Below, in pieces: positions 1 to 8,129 of a DNA stretch of 64,000 nucleotides. The stretch's first letter is position 1; each line of letters starts with the position of its first letter. Below the pieces are notes generated by a model that made no database searches, had not been told where the DNA came from, and saw only the letters and a list, made by a program, of their open reading frames with translations. Location of the stretch: positions 62,001 to 126,000 of the forward strand of contig NZ_JAOVZQ010000002.1 in the NCBI RefSeq assembly GCF_026619435.1, in the 5' to 3' direction. The stretch comes from Hoeflea ulvae (lineage in GTDB: Bacteria > Pseudomonadota > Alphaproteobacteria > Rhizobiales > Rhizobiaceae). Both the position numbers and the translations under genes were made by a program.

Positions 1-449
1 AGCTCAGGGGCCCCAACATCACGCCGGGATATTACCTGAACGAAAGAGCCACGCGCGACGCCTTTACCGAAGACGGCTGGTTGCGCACCGGCGATGTCGG
101 GCGGCGCGATGAGGATGGCTATATCTTCATCGTCGACCGGATCAAGGACATGTATATTTCCGGCGGCGAGAACGTCTATCCGGCCGAAGTCGAGCGCGTG
201 CTCAATGAACATGAAGACGTGCTGGAAGCTGCGGTGATCAGCATGCCGGACGCCAAATGGGGCGAGGTCGGTGCGGCCTTCATCATTGCCCGCCCGGGCG
301 CCAGTCTCGACCCGGCGGAACTCAGGAGCTGGAGCCGGGAGCGGATGGCCGCCTACAAGGTGCCGGTCAAGGTGACGCTGGTGGAGGATTTCCCGCGCAC
401 GGCGGCCGGAAAGGTCCGCAAACCGGAGCTGAGGACCCTGCTGTCATGA
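1..449 (+). CDS. Acyl-CoA synthetase (AMP-forming), C-terminal part
   Basis: The C-terminal ~148 residues of an ANL-superfamily acyl-CoA ligase; the start lies before the window and the first whole codon is at base 3. Visible motifs are WLRTGDV (adenylate-binding A7 type), the hinge region around DRIKDMYISGGENVYP (A8), and the catalytic-lysine motif PRTAAGKVRK (A10) near the C-terminus. The family activates a carboxylic acid with ATP and joins it to CoA in the cytoplasm. The stop overlaps the start of the next gene (ATGA), so the two are translationally coupled. The substrate cannot be told from this fragment; the MaoC neighbours suggest a fatty or aromatic acid. Confidence 0.93.
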   Translation, partial: LRGPNITPGYYLNERATRDAFTEDGWLRTGDVGRRDEDGYIFIVDRIKDMYISGGENVYPAEVERVLNEHEDVLEAAVISMPDAKWGEVGAAFIIARPGASLDPAELRSWSRERMAAYKVPVKVTLVEDFPRTAAGKVRKPELRTLLS

Positions 450-802
450 AGATCGAGCTTGCAGCTACGTGGACGCCGAGCCAGGCGGAATTCGACCTGT
501 TCGCGCAGATTTCGGGCGATGACAATCCGATCCATGTCGATCCGGAATTCTCGGCGCGCACGGCCTTCGGGCGCACGGTCAGCCATGGCATGCTGATCTA
601 CACCAGGCTGTGGGGATTGTTGACTGCCGCTTACCCGGATGTCTCGCAGACAGGCCAGACGATGATGTTTCCCAATCCCTGCTACACCGGCGAGCCGGTC
701 GACCTGGTGATCAGCGGTGCGTGTCCGGGCAGACTGTCAGTTCGCGCGGTCAGATCCGCCGATGGTGCGGAGCTTCTGGTCGGCGAAACGGAGGTCGCGT
801 GA
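446..802 (+). CDS. MaoC-like hotdog dehydratase/hydratase
   Basis: A 118-residue single-hotdog protein. The hydratase-type motif SGDDNPIHVDPEFSA (about residues 26-40), followed by FGRTVSHGML, is the classic MaoC/(R)-enoyl-CoA hydratase signature, with the Asp and His of the active site present. The start was chosen at the ATG overlapping the ligase stop; an upstream in-frame extension would overlap the ligase heavily. The family hydrates or dehydrates acyl-CoA thioesters. The next gene encodes a second, more diverged hotdog protein of the same length, so the pair may form a heterodimer equivalent to a double-hotdog hydratase. That pairing is inference. Confidence 0.85.
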   Translation: MKIELAATWTPSQAEFDLFAQISGDDNPIHVDPEFSARTAFGRTVSHGMLIYTRLWGLLTAAYPDVSQTGQTMMFPNPCYTGEPVDLVISGACPGRLSVRAVRSADGAELLVGETEVA

Positions 803-1158
803 TGCAGGTGGGGCAATCAGCAAGCATCCGCCGCAGCTACAGCCGCGCCGATCTGGAAGGCTTCGCCGGATTGAGCGGATCGGCTGTTCCCGAAACCATT
901 CCGGAGCCGCTGATCGCAGCGCTGTTTTCCTACCTGCTGGGTGTGGAACTGCCGGGTCCGGGAACGAATTACCTCAAGCAGCAACTCAGCTTCCTGGCGC
1001 CCGCTGCGCCCGAGACCGAACTGACCGCGAAGGTGGAGATTACACGGCTGCGCCCGGAGAAGCATCTGGTTGATCTCTGGGCCACCTGCACCGATGCCAA
1101 TGGCGTGCTGATCTGCGAGGGCCGCTCGCTGGTCAAGGCAAAGGACGTGGCGGTGTAA
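802..1158 (+). CDS. Hotdog-fold MaoC-related protein (partner subunit)
   Basis: A 118-residue protein whose start overlaps the preceding stop (TGATG). It lacks the SGDxNPxH active-site motif of its neighbour. The layout (FAGLSGSAVPETIPEPLIAA, then TNYLKQQLSFLAP, then ending CEGRSLVKAK) resembles the non-catalytic half of two-part MaoC-like hydratases. Family assignment rests on this layout, the matching length and the tight coupling to the first hotdog gene. It is the last gene of the plus-strand operon; the next gene converges on it with a 24-bp gap. Confidence 0.65.
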   Translation: MQVGQSASIRRSYSRADLEGFAGLSGSAVPETIPEPLIAALFSYLLGVELPGPGTNYLKQQLSFLAPAAPETELTAKVEITRLRPEKHLVDLWATCTDANGVLICEGRSLVKAKDVAV

Positions 1159-1182
1159 ACCGGCCTTCGCAAACGGGTGGGG

Positions 1183-1941
1183 CTAGAGGCTGCCGGCAAA
1201 TGCGACGAATGTTTTTGCAAAGGCTTCAGGCTCTTCCAGATGCGGGGAATGACCTGAATTTTCGAATGCGTGCATGCGGCCGCGGGGCGCGGTAGCCGCC
1301 AGCCATTCAGCCGCTGACTTGGGATAGACCCGGCTGCGCGCACCGCAGCTTGCCAGCAGCGGGCAGGGCAGATTTCCGATCAGCTCTGTCTTGTCCATTC
1401 TGACCAGTGCTTCCCACATGGCAATCATCTTTGCCGGGTCATTGGCGAGGATCTGGTCAAGCGCCTCCTGCCGGCCGTAGCCCGGTGCGCCTTCGCGCCG
1501 GGCAAACATGGTGGTGGCGATCGCTTCGGTCATGCCGGGCCAGTCGGAGATCATGCGCTCGGTGGTGGCGGTGAGATCGCTCTCGCCCTGATCGATCAGC
1601 CCGTGCGGCCAGTCCGCGTTGCAGCCCAGCTTGGGGCTCATGTCCACGGTCATCAGGCCTGCGATCCGGTCAGCGCCGAATTGCTCGATAGACTGCCAGG
1701 CGACGGCGGCGCCCATCGACCAGCCGACGAGCACCACATCGCGCAGGTCCTGCGCCTCCAGCAGATCGGCCAGCATTTGCGCCGCAGCCTCAAGCGATGG
1801 CTCGACCGCTGCCTCCTCGCCGTGTCCGGGAAGGTCAGGCGCATGGCAGTCAAACCCTGCCGGCAACCGGGCAATAAGATCATCGAAGATCGAGCCGCGC
1901 ATGGTCCAGCCGTGCAGCAGAACCACCGGCCGCCGCGGCAT
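1183..1941 (-). CDS. Alpha/beta hydrolase
   Basis: About 252 residues. It opens RPVVLLHGWTMRG (oxyanion-hole HGW), has the nucleophile elbow GWSMG, and the late catalytic His in NSGHSPHLEEP. The usual acid position after strand 7 (GxxD) reads GARS, so the acid may be the Asp of TVDMSP after strand 6, as in some dehalogenase-like members. The ATG used lies 15 bp after the upstream permease stop; an in-frame GTG nine bases earlier has the better Shine-Dalgarno spacing (GGAAG). It is the last gene of the Liv-type operon, which suggests it cleaves an ester or thioester related to the imported compound. Substrate unknown. Confidence 0.82.
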   Translation of the reverse strand: MPRRPVVLLHGWTMRGSIFDDLIARLPAGFDCHAPDLPGHGEEAAVEPSLEAAAQMLADLLEAQDLRDVVLVGWSMGAAVAWQSIEQFGADRIAGLMTVDMSPKLGCNADWPHGLIDQGESDLTATTERMISDWPGMTEAIATTMFARREGAPGYGRQEALDQILANDPAKMIAMWEALVRMDKTELIGNLPCPLLASCGARSRVYPKSAAEWLAATAPRGRMHAFENSGHSPHLEEPEAFAKTFVAFAGSL

Positions 1942-1955
1942 GATCGGCACGGAAG

Positions 1956-3008
1956 TCAATCTTCCGCCCTTAGCCGTCCGACAATCCCGGTGGGAAAGAA
2001 ATAGACGCTGAGGATGAACAGCACGCCGAGCCACAACAGCCAGCGGTCGGGATCAAGCAATTGCGGGATCAGCGGCAGCCCCTCGGTGGCGCTGGCTGCG
2101 ACGCCCATCAGGTTTTGCAGGTAGTTCTGCGCCAGCACGAAAATGGTGGCGCCGATCACTGCGCCATACATGGTGCCCATGCCGCCGATCACCACCATCA
2201 AGAGGATATCGAGCATGATCTCGAAGGACAGGGTGGTGGCCGGGCCGACATAGCGCAGCCAGATGGCAAACAGGCTTCCGGCGAGCGCGGCAACGGCTGC
2301 CGACAGGCAGGTTGCCAGCGTGCGGTAGAGCACGACCCGGTAGCCGATCGCCTCGGCACGGAAATCGTTCTCGCGGATTGCCTTGAGCACCCGCCCGAAC
2401 GGCGAGTTGACGATGCGGAGCAGCAGCAGGAACAGGGCCAGCGAGGCGAAGAACACCAGATAGTAATTCAGGATCTTGCCGGTGATGGAGATGCCGAACA
2501 GCTTGCCCAGCTTGAAGGCGGGCGTGAGTTCGCGCGGGATGGAATAGTTGAGCCCGTCCTCGCCGCCGGTCAGGCCGGAAAGCTGGCTGACAAGCACGGC
2601 CACGGCGGAGGCGACCGCCAGCGTGATCATGGCAAAGAAGATCGCGCGGACCCTCAACGAGAACAGCCCGATCAGCAGCGCCAGGATCGCTGCGGCGACG
2701 GCGCCGGCAATGGTGCCGACGATCAGCGCATCGAAGCCGCGGCCCATATGGGTGGAGGCCAGCGCCACGCCATAGGCGCCGAGGCCGAAGAACATGGTAT
2801 GGGCGAAACTGACAATGCCGGAATAGCCGAGCAGAAGGTCATAGCTCGCCACAAGCACGATGAAGATGCAGATCCGCGCCGCAGTTTCCAGTGACCTGAC
2901 GCCCGGAAACAGGAAGGGGGCCAGGGCCAGGGCCGCGAGAATGGCCAGCAGCAGGCCGGTCAGGATCAGGGAGCGGGGACGGTCGCCGGAGAGCAGGTTG
3001 GTGAGCAT
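1956..3008 (-). CDS. LivM-type ABC transporter permease
   Basis: 350 residues with about ten hydrophobic segments. The LivM hallmarks are all present: YDLLLGYSGIVSFAHTMFFG near the N-terminus, the TGGEDGLNYS loop in the middle, the cytoplasmic coupling helix SPFGRVLKAIRENDFRAEAI, and the C-terminal VVIGGMGTMYGAVIGA. It is one of two inner-membrane subunits of a branched-chain amino acid/amide importer. It starts 1 bp after the LivH-type stop, in operon order SBP-LivG-LivF-LivH-LivM-hydrolase. The true substrate may be an aromatic or aliphatic acid rather than leucine, given the CoA-ligase neighbourhood; this is inference. Confidence 0.93.
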   Translation of the reverse strand: MLTNLLSGDRPRSLILTGLLLAILAALALAPFLFPGVRSLETAARICIFIVLVASYDLLLGYSGIVSFAHTMFFGLGAYGVALASTHMGRGFDALIVGTIAGAVAAAILALLIGLFSLRVRAIFFAMITLAVASAVAVLVSQLSGLTGGEDGLNYSIPRELTPAFKLGKLFGISITGKILNYYLVFFASLALFLLLLRIVNSPFGRVLKAIRENDFRAEAIGYRVVLYRTLATCLSAAVAALAGSLFAIWLRYVGPATTLSFEIMLDILLMVVIGGMGTMYGAVIGATIFVLAQNYLQNLMGVAASATEGLPLIPQLLDPDRWLLWLGVLFILSVYFFPTGIVGRLRAED

Positions 3009-3009
3009 C

Positions 3010-4044
3010 TTACTTCGCCTTCACAACGGGCATCATGCCCTGCGGCCGCCACATCAGGACGGCCGTCATCAGGGCAATGTTGGAAATCAGCGCCAGCTTG
3101 GGTTCGAGAAACGCCACGTAATTCTGCAGCAGCCCGACCAGCAGCGCGCCGATGAAGGCTCCCTCGACGGAGCCGAGGCCGCCGATGATGACGACGATGA
3201 AGACCAGGATCATCATTTCCTCGCCCATGCCGGCGGTGATGACCTCCTGGTAGAGCCCCCACATGACGCCGCCCAGTCCGGCGAGTGCCGAGCCCGCGAC
3301 AAACACGCCGATGAAGACCAGCCGCAGCCGGTAACCCAGCGCCTCGACCATTTCGCCATTCTGCACGCCGGCACGGACGATGAGCCCGATCTTGGTGCGC
3401 TTGAGCACCAGCCGCATGCCCACGAACAGCACCAGGCCGAAGACAACCGCGAGCAAGCGGTATTTCTCGATGGCCGTACCGGCAAAGGTGACGGCACCTT
3501 TGAGCATTTCCGGGCGGGTGAGATAGATCTCGTCAGGCCCCCAGATCACATGGATCATCTGTTCGATGACGATAAGACCGCCGACGGTGACCAGGATCTG
3601 CTTGAGATGCGCGCCATAGACCGGCCGCACGATCACCCGCTCGAAGCCCCAGCCCAGCGCGCCGGTGACGCACATGGCGGCAACCGCCGCAGCCAGCACG
3701 GCAGCCACATTGAGCAGTAGCGACGGCACGCCGGTCCAGCTCTCGAGCGCCACCAGGGCAGAGATGCCGACATAGGCGCCCACCGAGATGAAGGCGCCAT
3801 GGCCGAAATTGATCACGTCCATCAGCCCGAAGACCAGGGTCAGGCCCGAAGCCATGATGAAGATCATCATCCCCATGGCGAGGCCAGATACGGTCAGCGT
3901 CAGCCAGCTCGATGTCGAGCCGATCGACAGGAAGCCAAGAACCACCAGCACCGGCACGAGCAGCAGCGGCATCGCCTTGCCGATCCTGTCGGGCAGGGAG
4001 AGCTGTGCATATTTCGGTGCGTGGTCGGGTGCGGCGGTGGTCAT
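3010..4044 (-). CDS. LivH-type ABC transporter permease
   Basis: 344 residues, somewhat long for LivH because of a ~35-residue N-terminal tail (TTAAPDHAPKYAQLSLPDRI) before the first membrane span. LivH features are GLTLVFGLMDVINFGHGAF in the N-terminal half and IGGLGSVEGAFIGALLVG near the C-terminus, with the coupling-helix region GMRLVLKRTKIGLIVRAG. Its start overlaps the LivF-type stop by 1 bp (ATGA), so translation is coupled. It is the inner-membrane partner of the adjacent LivM-type subunit. Confidence 0.93.
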   Translation of the reverse strand: MTTAAPDHAPKYAQLSLPDRIGKAMPLLLVPVLVVLGFLSIGSTSSWLTLTVSGLAMGMMIFIMASGLTLVFGLMDVINFGHGAFISVGAYVGISALVALESWTGVPSLLLNVAAVLAAAVAAMCVTGALGWGFERVIVRPVYGAHLKQILVTVGGLIVIEQMIHVIWGPDEIYLTRPEMLKGAVTFAGTAIEKYRLLAVVFGLVLFVGMRLVLKRTKIGLIVRAGVQNGEMVEALGYRLRLVFIGVFVAGSALAGLGGVMWGLYQEVITAGMGEEMMILVFIVVIIGGLGSVEGAFIGALLVGLLQNYVAFLEPKLALISNIALMTAVLMWRPQGMMPVVKAK

Positions 4045-4766
4045 CAGTGCGCCTCCATGCTCAGGCCCATCAGCCGTTCCTGCAACGCGGCGTCACCGGC
4101 CAGCTCAGTCATCTCGCCGGCCCAGACAATGCGCCCGTCATCCATCACCGCCGCCGTGTCGCCGAGCGCCTTGGCAACGGAAAAATTCTGTTCGACCAGC
4201 AGGATCGAGGCGCCTTTTGCCTTCAGGTCGCGCAGCGCGCCGGCCATGGTCGAGATGATTGCCGGCGCCAGTCCCTTGGTCGGTTCGTCGATCAGATAGA
4301 GCTGCCGTTCCTCGGCCATGACACGGGCGATGGACAGCATCTGCTTCTGCCCGCCGGAGAGATTGCCGGCTTCCGAGCGCCAGAAGGTTTTCAGCGGCGG
4401 AAAGGCATTGAAGATCGATTCCATGCGGGCCGGATCGAGCGGACCGGAGGCGGCCGCCAGAATCATGTTTTCCTCCACCGTCAGGTCGGAGAAGATGCCC
4501 ATGTCTTCGGGCACGAAGCCGATGCCGGCGCGCGCCCGGGCAGGGGTGGGCATGGCGGTGATGTCGGCGCCATTGAAGCGAAGGCTGCCGGATTTTGCCT
4601 GCCAGTGACCGATGATGGTGCGCAGCGTCGTTGTCTTGCCGACGCCGTTGCGGCCCAGAAGCATGGTGACGCCGCCGCGCGGTACCACCAGATCAACACC
4701 CTGCAGGATGTGATACTGGGCGATGTCTGTGTGGACAGCGGAAAGTTCGAGGATCGGATCAGACAT
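4044..4766 (-). CDS. LivF-type ABC transporter ATP-binding protein
   Basis: 240 residues. Walker A is GRNGVGKTTT, the signature LSGGQKQMLSIARV, Walker B LYLIDEPTKGLAP, and the switch region VEQNFS, where Gln replaces the usual His as is normal in LivF proteins. The start was set at MSDPILEL because it gives an 8-bp overlap with the LivG-type stop; the longer reading frame would run 39 bp further into that gene. It drives import together with the LivG-type ATPase. Confidence 0.93.
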   Translation of the reverse strand: MSDPILELSAVHTDIAQYHILQGVDLVVPRGGVTMLLGRNGVGKTTTLRTIIGHWQAKSGSLRFNGADITAMPTPARARAGIGFVPEDMGIFSDLTVEENMILAAASGPLDPARMESIFNAFPPLKTFWRSEAGNLSGGQKQMLSIARVMAEERQLYLIDEPTKGLAPAIISTMAGALRDLKAKGASILLVEQNFSVAKALGDTAAVMDDGRIVWAGEMTELAGDAALQERLMGLSMEAH

Positions 4767-5523
4767 CGGCAAGGTCCCGTCCCATATAGGCTTCCTGAAC
4801 GACATCGGAGGCCATCACGGTGGCCGGATCGCCATCGGCGGCGAGTGCGCCGTTGTGGAGCACGATGATGCGGTCGGCGAGCGAACGGATGACGTCCATC
4901 TTGTGTTCGACCAGCAGGATGGTGCGGTCCTTCTCGGCCTTGAGTTCGGCAATCAGGTCGAGCACCACCGGGGCTTCGTCGACGCTCATGCCGGCGGTCG
5001 GTTCATCGAACATGTAGACCACCGGATCGAGCGCGATCAGGATGGCGACCTCGAGCTTGCGCTGGTTGCCGTGGCTGAGCCCGCCAACCTTCTGCTCGCT
5101 GAGCGGATGCAGCCGGACACGCTCGAGAACGGCCATTGCCGCAACCGTCAATTCGGTGTGGGAGCTCGCCATGGAAAACAGGTTGAAGCCCATCCGGCGC
5201 CGGGCCTGGATCACCAGGCGGACATTTTCGAGCACGGTGAGATCGGGAAACAGATTGGTCAGCTGGAAGGCGCGGCCCAGTCCCTTGCGGCAGCGGCTCG
5301 CCACCGGGTCGCGGGTCACGTCCTCGCCCATCAGCCGCACCGTGCCGGCAGACGCCGTGACCTGTCCGGAAATCAGATTGAAATAGGTGGTCTTGCCGGC
5401 GCCGTTGGGCCCGACGATCGCGGTGAGCTCCCCGGCCCGGAAGCCGCAGCTGACCGAATCCACGGCCACATGGCCGCCAAAGCGGACAGTCAGGCCATCC
5501 GTTTCCAGAAGCATCTGTGTCAT
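4759..5523 (-). CDS. LivG-type ABC transporter ATP-binding protein
   Basis: 254 residues starting MTQMLLETDG. Walker A is GPNGAGKTTYFNLISG, the LivG-type signature is LSHGNQRKLEVAILIALDP, Walker B MFDEPTAGMS and the H-loop LLVEHKMD. The chosen ATG sits after a modest AGGT Shine-Dalgarno; a longer in-frame extension would run into the hairpin that follows the binding-protein gene. It is the first translocator gene after the solute-binding-protein gene. Confidence 0.92.
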   Translation of the reverse strand: MTQMLLETDGLTVRFGGHVAVDSVSCGFRAGELTAIVGPNGAGKTTYFNLISGQVTASAGTVRLMGEDVTRDPVASRCRKGLGRAFQLTNLFPDLTVLENVRLVIQARRRMGFNLFSMASSHTELTVAAMAVLERVRLHPLSEQKVGGLSHGNQRKLEVAILIALDPVVYMFDEPTAGMSVDEAPVVLDLIAELKAEKDRTILLVEHKMDVIRSLADRIIVLHNGALAADGDPATVMASDVVQEAYMGRDLADV

Positions 5524-5552
5524 GGCGCACCTGTGCAAGAAAAGGGAAGACT

Positions 5553-5583
5553 GCCGCGGACGCCACAAGCGGGCGTCCGCGGC
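5553..5583 (-). terminator. GC-rich hairpin after solute-binding-protein gene
   Basis: A perfect 12-bp stem (GCCGCGGACGCC paired with GGCGTCCGCGGC) with a 7-nt loop, lying between the binding-protein gene and the LivG-type gene. On the minus strand it is followed by a pyrimidine/T-rich stretch. It is probably a partial terminator or mRNA-stabilising hairpin that raises binding protein over membrane components. Confidence 0.7.
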
Positions 5584-5591
5584 TCAAAGGC

Positions 5592-6767
5592 CTAGTTGCG
5601 GACAGGAATGTCCATGTCGTCAATGCCGATCTCGCGGACCAGAACCGGGACACCATAGTCCTTGCCGTCCTGGATCTCGGTGCGGAAGTGATACATCGAC
5701 TGCAGCGCCTGGTGGTCTTCCTTGCGGAAGCGCATGGTGCCCTTGGGCGTTTCCCATTCCATGCCTTCCATGGCGGTAATCAGTGCTTCGGTGTCGGTGG
5801 ATCCTGCCTTCTTGATGGCCTCGACCACGGCGATACCGGCTGCCATGCCGCCGGCGGTGAAGAAATCAGGCGGCGAATCGAAGCGCGCCATGTGCTCCTT
5901 GACCAGCCAGTCATTGACCGGGTTTTTGGGGATCTCGTAGTAGTAATAGGTCGCACCTTCCATGCCCGGCAGTTCCTTGTAAGCGGTCAGCGCCGCCAGG
6001 ATGTTGCCGCCGGTGGCGATCTCGATACCGAAGCGCGAGGGATCCATGGCGTTGATCTTGCCCATCGGATTGCCGCCGCCGGCCCAGATGATGAACAGCT
6101 TCTTCTTGCCTTCCACGCCTTCCATGGCATTGAAGATGCGTTCTGCCGCCGCGGTGAAGTCGGTGGTGTCGGTCGGCACATATTCCTCATGCGCGATCTT
6201 GGCGCCCGAGCTTTCCAGCGCCTCGCGGAAGGCGGCGATGCCGTCGCGTCCGAAGGCGTAGTCCTGTGCCAGCGTGGCGATGGTCACGCCTTCGCCGCCA
6301 AGTGCGACCGCGTTGGAGATGGCGTCCTGCGACGAGTTGCGGCCGGTGCGGAAGATGAAGCGGTTCCAGTTTTCACCGGTGATCGAATCGGCGACAGCAG
6401 GCTCGACGATCAGGATCTTTTCATATTCCTGTGCGACCGGGAGCATGGCGAGTGCCACACCGGAACTGACCGGGCCGACGGCGATGTCGGCCTCGTCGTC
6501 GCCAAAGGCTTCCGCCAGCATCGCCTTGCCGATATCGGGCTTGAGCTGGGTGTCCTTCTCGATGACGACGAGCTTTTCGCCGTTGACTTCCATCGTGCCG
6601 CCGGTGGCATATTCGAGGCCAAGCATCAGCCCGTTATGCGACTGGGCCGCATAGGCCTCCAGCGCGCCGGTCTTTCCGTAAACATGGGCAATGGTGATGT
6701 CGGCGAGCGCCGGGACGCTCAGCATTGCTGCGGCCACACCGGTTGCCAGTATCGTTTTCATCTTCAT
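5592..6767 (-). CDS. Periplasmic substrate-binding protein of Liv-type ABC importer
   Basis: 391 residues with a Sec signal peptide (MKMKTILATGVAAAMLSVPALA, cut before DITIAHVYG). It has the type I periplasmic binding-protein layout of the amide/branched-chain family (Peripla_BP_6), for example AVGPVSSGVALAMLPVAQEY and ATLAQDYAFGRDGIAAFREAL. A strong GGAGGAG Shine-Dalgarno precedes the ATG. It is the first gene of the left operon. A promoter-like TTGACA...TCATAT lies just upstream inside the 33-bp inverted repeat, giving a short leader. The ligand is unknown. Confidence 0.93.
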   Translation of the reverse strand: MKMKTILATGVAAAMLSVPALADITIAHVYGKTGALEAYAAQSHNGLMLGLEYATGGTMEVNGEKLVVIEKDTQLKPDIGKAMLAEAFGDDEADIAVGPVSSGVALAMLPVAQEYEKILIVEPAVADSITGENWNRFIFRTGRNSSQDAISNAVALGGEGVTIATLAQDYAFGRDGIAAFREALESSGAKIAHEEYVPTDTTDFTAAAERIFNAMEGVEGKKKLFIIWAGGGNPMGKINAMDPSRFGIEIATGGNILAALTAYKELPGMEGATYYYYEIPKNPVNDWLVKEHMARFDSPPDFFTAGGMAAGIAVVEAIKKAGSTDTEALITAMEGMEWETPKGTMRFRKEDHQALQSMYHFRTEIQDGKDYGVPVLVREIGIDDMDIPVRN

Positions 6768-6804
6768 ATCGGGTCTCCTCCCCTAAGCGAACAACGGTGA
6801 AAAT

Positions 6805-6837
6805 ATGAAACATGAATCAATATTCATGTCAATATTC
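6805..6837 (-). promoter_or_regulatory. Left copy of 33-bp inverted repeat: promoter plus operator
   Basis: One of two perfect 33-bp copies in opposite orientation (the other at 7246-7278). Read towards the left operon it holds TTGACA (6832-6827) and, 18 nt on, TCATAT (6808-6803, running two bases beyond the repeat) as a plausible sigma-70 promoter about 35 bp before the start codon. Inside is an 18-bp dyad (6811-6828) with 7-bp arms CATGAAT/ATTCATG. The dyad lies between and overlaps the -35/-10 elements, as expected for a repressor operator. Confidence 0.72.
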
Positions 6838-7245
6838 GGACCTGCCCTCCGGCCGTTGTGCGGTTCATCAATTTTTGCTGCGGCGAGGACGGAAGAATAT
6901 GCGGTTTGCGCCGGAGCCATGGCGGATGTCAGGTGATGAGGCATCAGTGAAGGGTGCGGCATTGGTTGGGATCGCAGTGAGCGATGCCGTCGTCGAATCT
7001 GGCGCCTTCGATGGGGCGGAACGACATTGCAAACTCGTTTGTCTCGGCTCGGGGCGCAGCTTCCTCTCGTTATCCGGAACGCGGACGTCAAGGAAGCTGG
7101 CACTGCCGCCGGTCGCGATGGTCAGCAATTTTTTGCCGGCCAAACCCTTGCAAACCGGAAGTCAGGAAATCGGCCGTGCGGTGCTTCAACCTCGACTTAA
7201 TGAACGCACTAAAGCGCAGAAACGACGATGCCGGGACGGTGAGCA
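6838..7245. other. Non-coding spacer between divergent Liv operons
   Basis: About 400 bp between the two repeat copies. The reading frames here lack recognisable protein features and some run straight through the repeats, so I see no supported gene. No regulator gene is present between the operons, although each operon has the same operator-like element. Confidence 0.6.
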
Positions 7246-7278
7246 GAATATTGACATGAATATTGATTCATGTTTCAT
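7246..7278 (+). promoter_or_regulatory. Right copy of 33-bp inverted repeat: promoter plus operator
   Basis: An exact reverse complement of 6805-6837. Read towards the right operon it contains TTGACA (7251-7256), a weak -10-like TCATGT (7275-7280) after an 18-nt gap, the 18-bp dyad CATGAATATTGATTCATG (7255-7272), and two direct copies of GAATATTGA 12 bp apart (7246 and 7258). The start codon is about 100 bp downstream. Confidence 0.72.
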
Positions 7279-7379
7279 GTGGAAGTTCGGTATTCAAATG
7301 CTGCTACTTATCGATCGACACGGCCTGGCCTTGCACTTGCGCACGTGACACGAGGACGAATGACGACGTTGGGGGAAGA

Positions 7380-8129
7380 ATGGCAATAGCGCTTCAGGCC
7401 AAGGGATTGACGAAGGAGTTCAAGGGTTTCGTTGCCGTGAACGACGTCGATCTGTCGATCGAAAAGGGAACCATCCACGCGCTGATCGGCCCGAACGGTG
7501 CCGGCAAGACGACCTGTTTCAATCTGCTGACCAAGTTCCTGCAGCCGACCCGTGGCACGATCACCTATGAGGGCCGGGACATCACCCGCATGAAGCCCGC
7601 CGAGATCGCGCGGCTGGGCATGGTGCGGTCGTTTCAGATCTCGGCCATTTTCCCGGATCTGTCCGTCCTGCAGAATGTGCGCGTGGCGTTGCAGCGCATG
7701 CGCGGGGAAAGCTACGACTTCTGGCGGTCGGACCGCCTGTTGTCGAAATTCGACGATCAGGCCAAGGGCTATATCGACGAAGTCGGGCTCACCAGATTCA
7801 CCAATGAACGCGCCGCCGCGCTGCCCTATGGCCGCAAGCGCGCGCTCGAGATCGCAACCACATTGGCGCTGAGCCCCGACATGCTGCTGCTGGACGAACC
7901 GATGGCGGGCATGGGGCGCGAGGATGTGGAGCTCATCTCCCAGCTGATCCGCCGGATCGCGGAAAACCGCACCGTGCTCATGGTGGAACACAACCTGTCG
8001 GTCGTGGCCGACCTGTCGGACCGCATCACCGTGCTGGCGCGCGGTGAAATTCTTGCCGAAGGCACCTATGCCGAGATTTCGAAGACCCCCGCGGTGATCG
8101 AGGCCTATATCGGAGCGAGCCATGACTGA
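7380..8129 (+). CDS. LivG-type ABC transporter ATP-binding protein
   Basis: 249 residues starting MAIALQAKGL after the Shine-Dalgarno GGGGGAAGA. Walker A is GPNGAGKTTCFNLL, the signature LPYGRKRALEIATTLALSP, Walker B LLLDEPMAGMG and the H-loop MVEHNLS. An upstream in-frame extension would begin inside the operator repeat and is rejected. It is the first gene of the right-hand Liv operon, order LivG-LivF-SBP-LivH-LivM, which differs from the left operon where the binding protein comes first. Confidence 0.93.
   Translation: MAIALQAKGLTKEFKGFVAVNDVDLSIEKGTIHALIGPNGAGKTTCFNLLTKFLQPTRGTITYEGRDITRMKPAEIARLGMVRSFQISAIFPDLSVLQNVRVALQRMRGESYDFWRSDRLLSKFDDQAKGYIDEVGLTRFTNERAAALPYGRKRALEIATTLALSPDMLLLDEPMAGMGREDVELISQLIRRIAENRTVLMVEHNLSVVADLSDRITVLARGEILAEGTYAEISKTPAVIEAYIGASHD

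Noticed and set aside
5517..6800. A 427-codon plus-strand frame
   Set aside because: Antisense to the clear binding-protein gene; low-complexity His/Gly/Asp-rich translation, no ribosome-binding site.
7246..7278. 33-bp inverted repeat as transposon ends
   Set aside because: No transposase lies between the copies, no target duplication was seen, and each copy contains a promoter-like element facing out to an operon.
6812..7348. A 178-codon frame spanning both repeat copies
   Set aside because: Its ends are encoded by the operator repeats and it lacks any family feature or Shine-Dalgarno; treated as non-coding.
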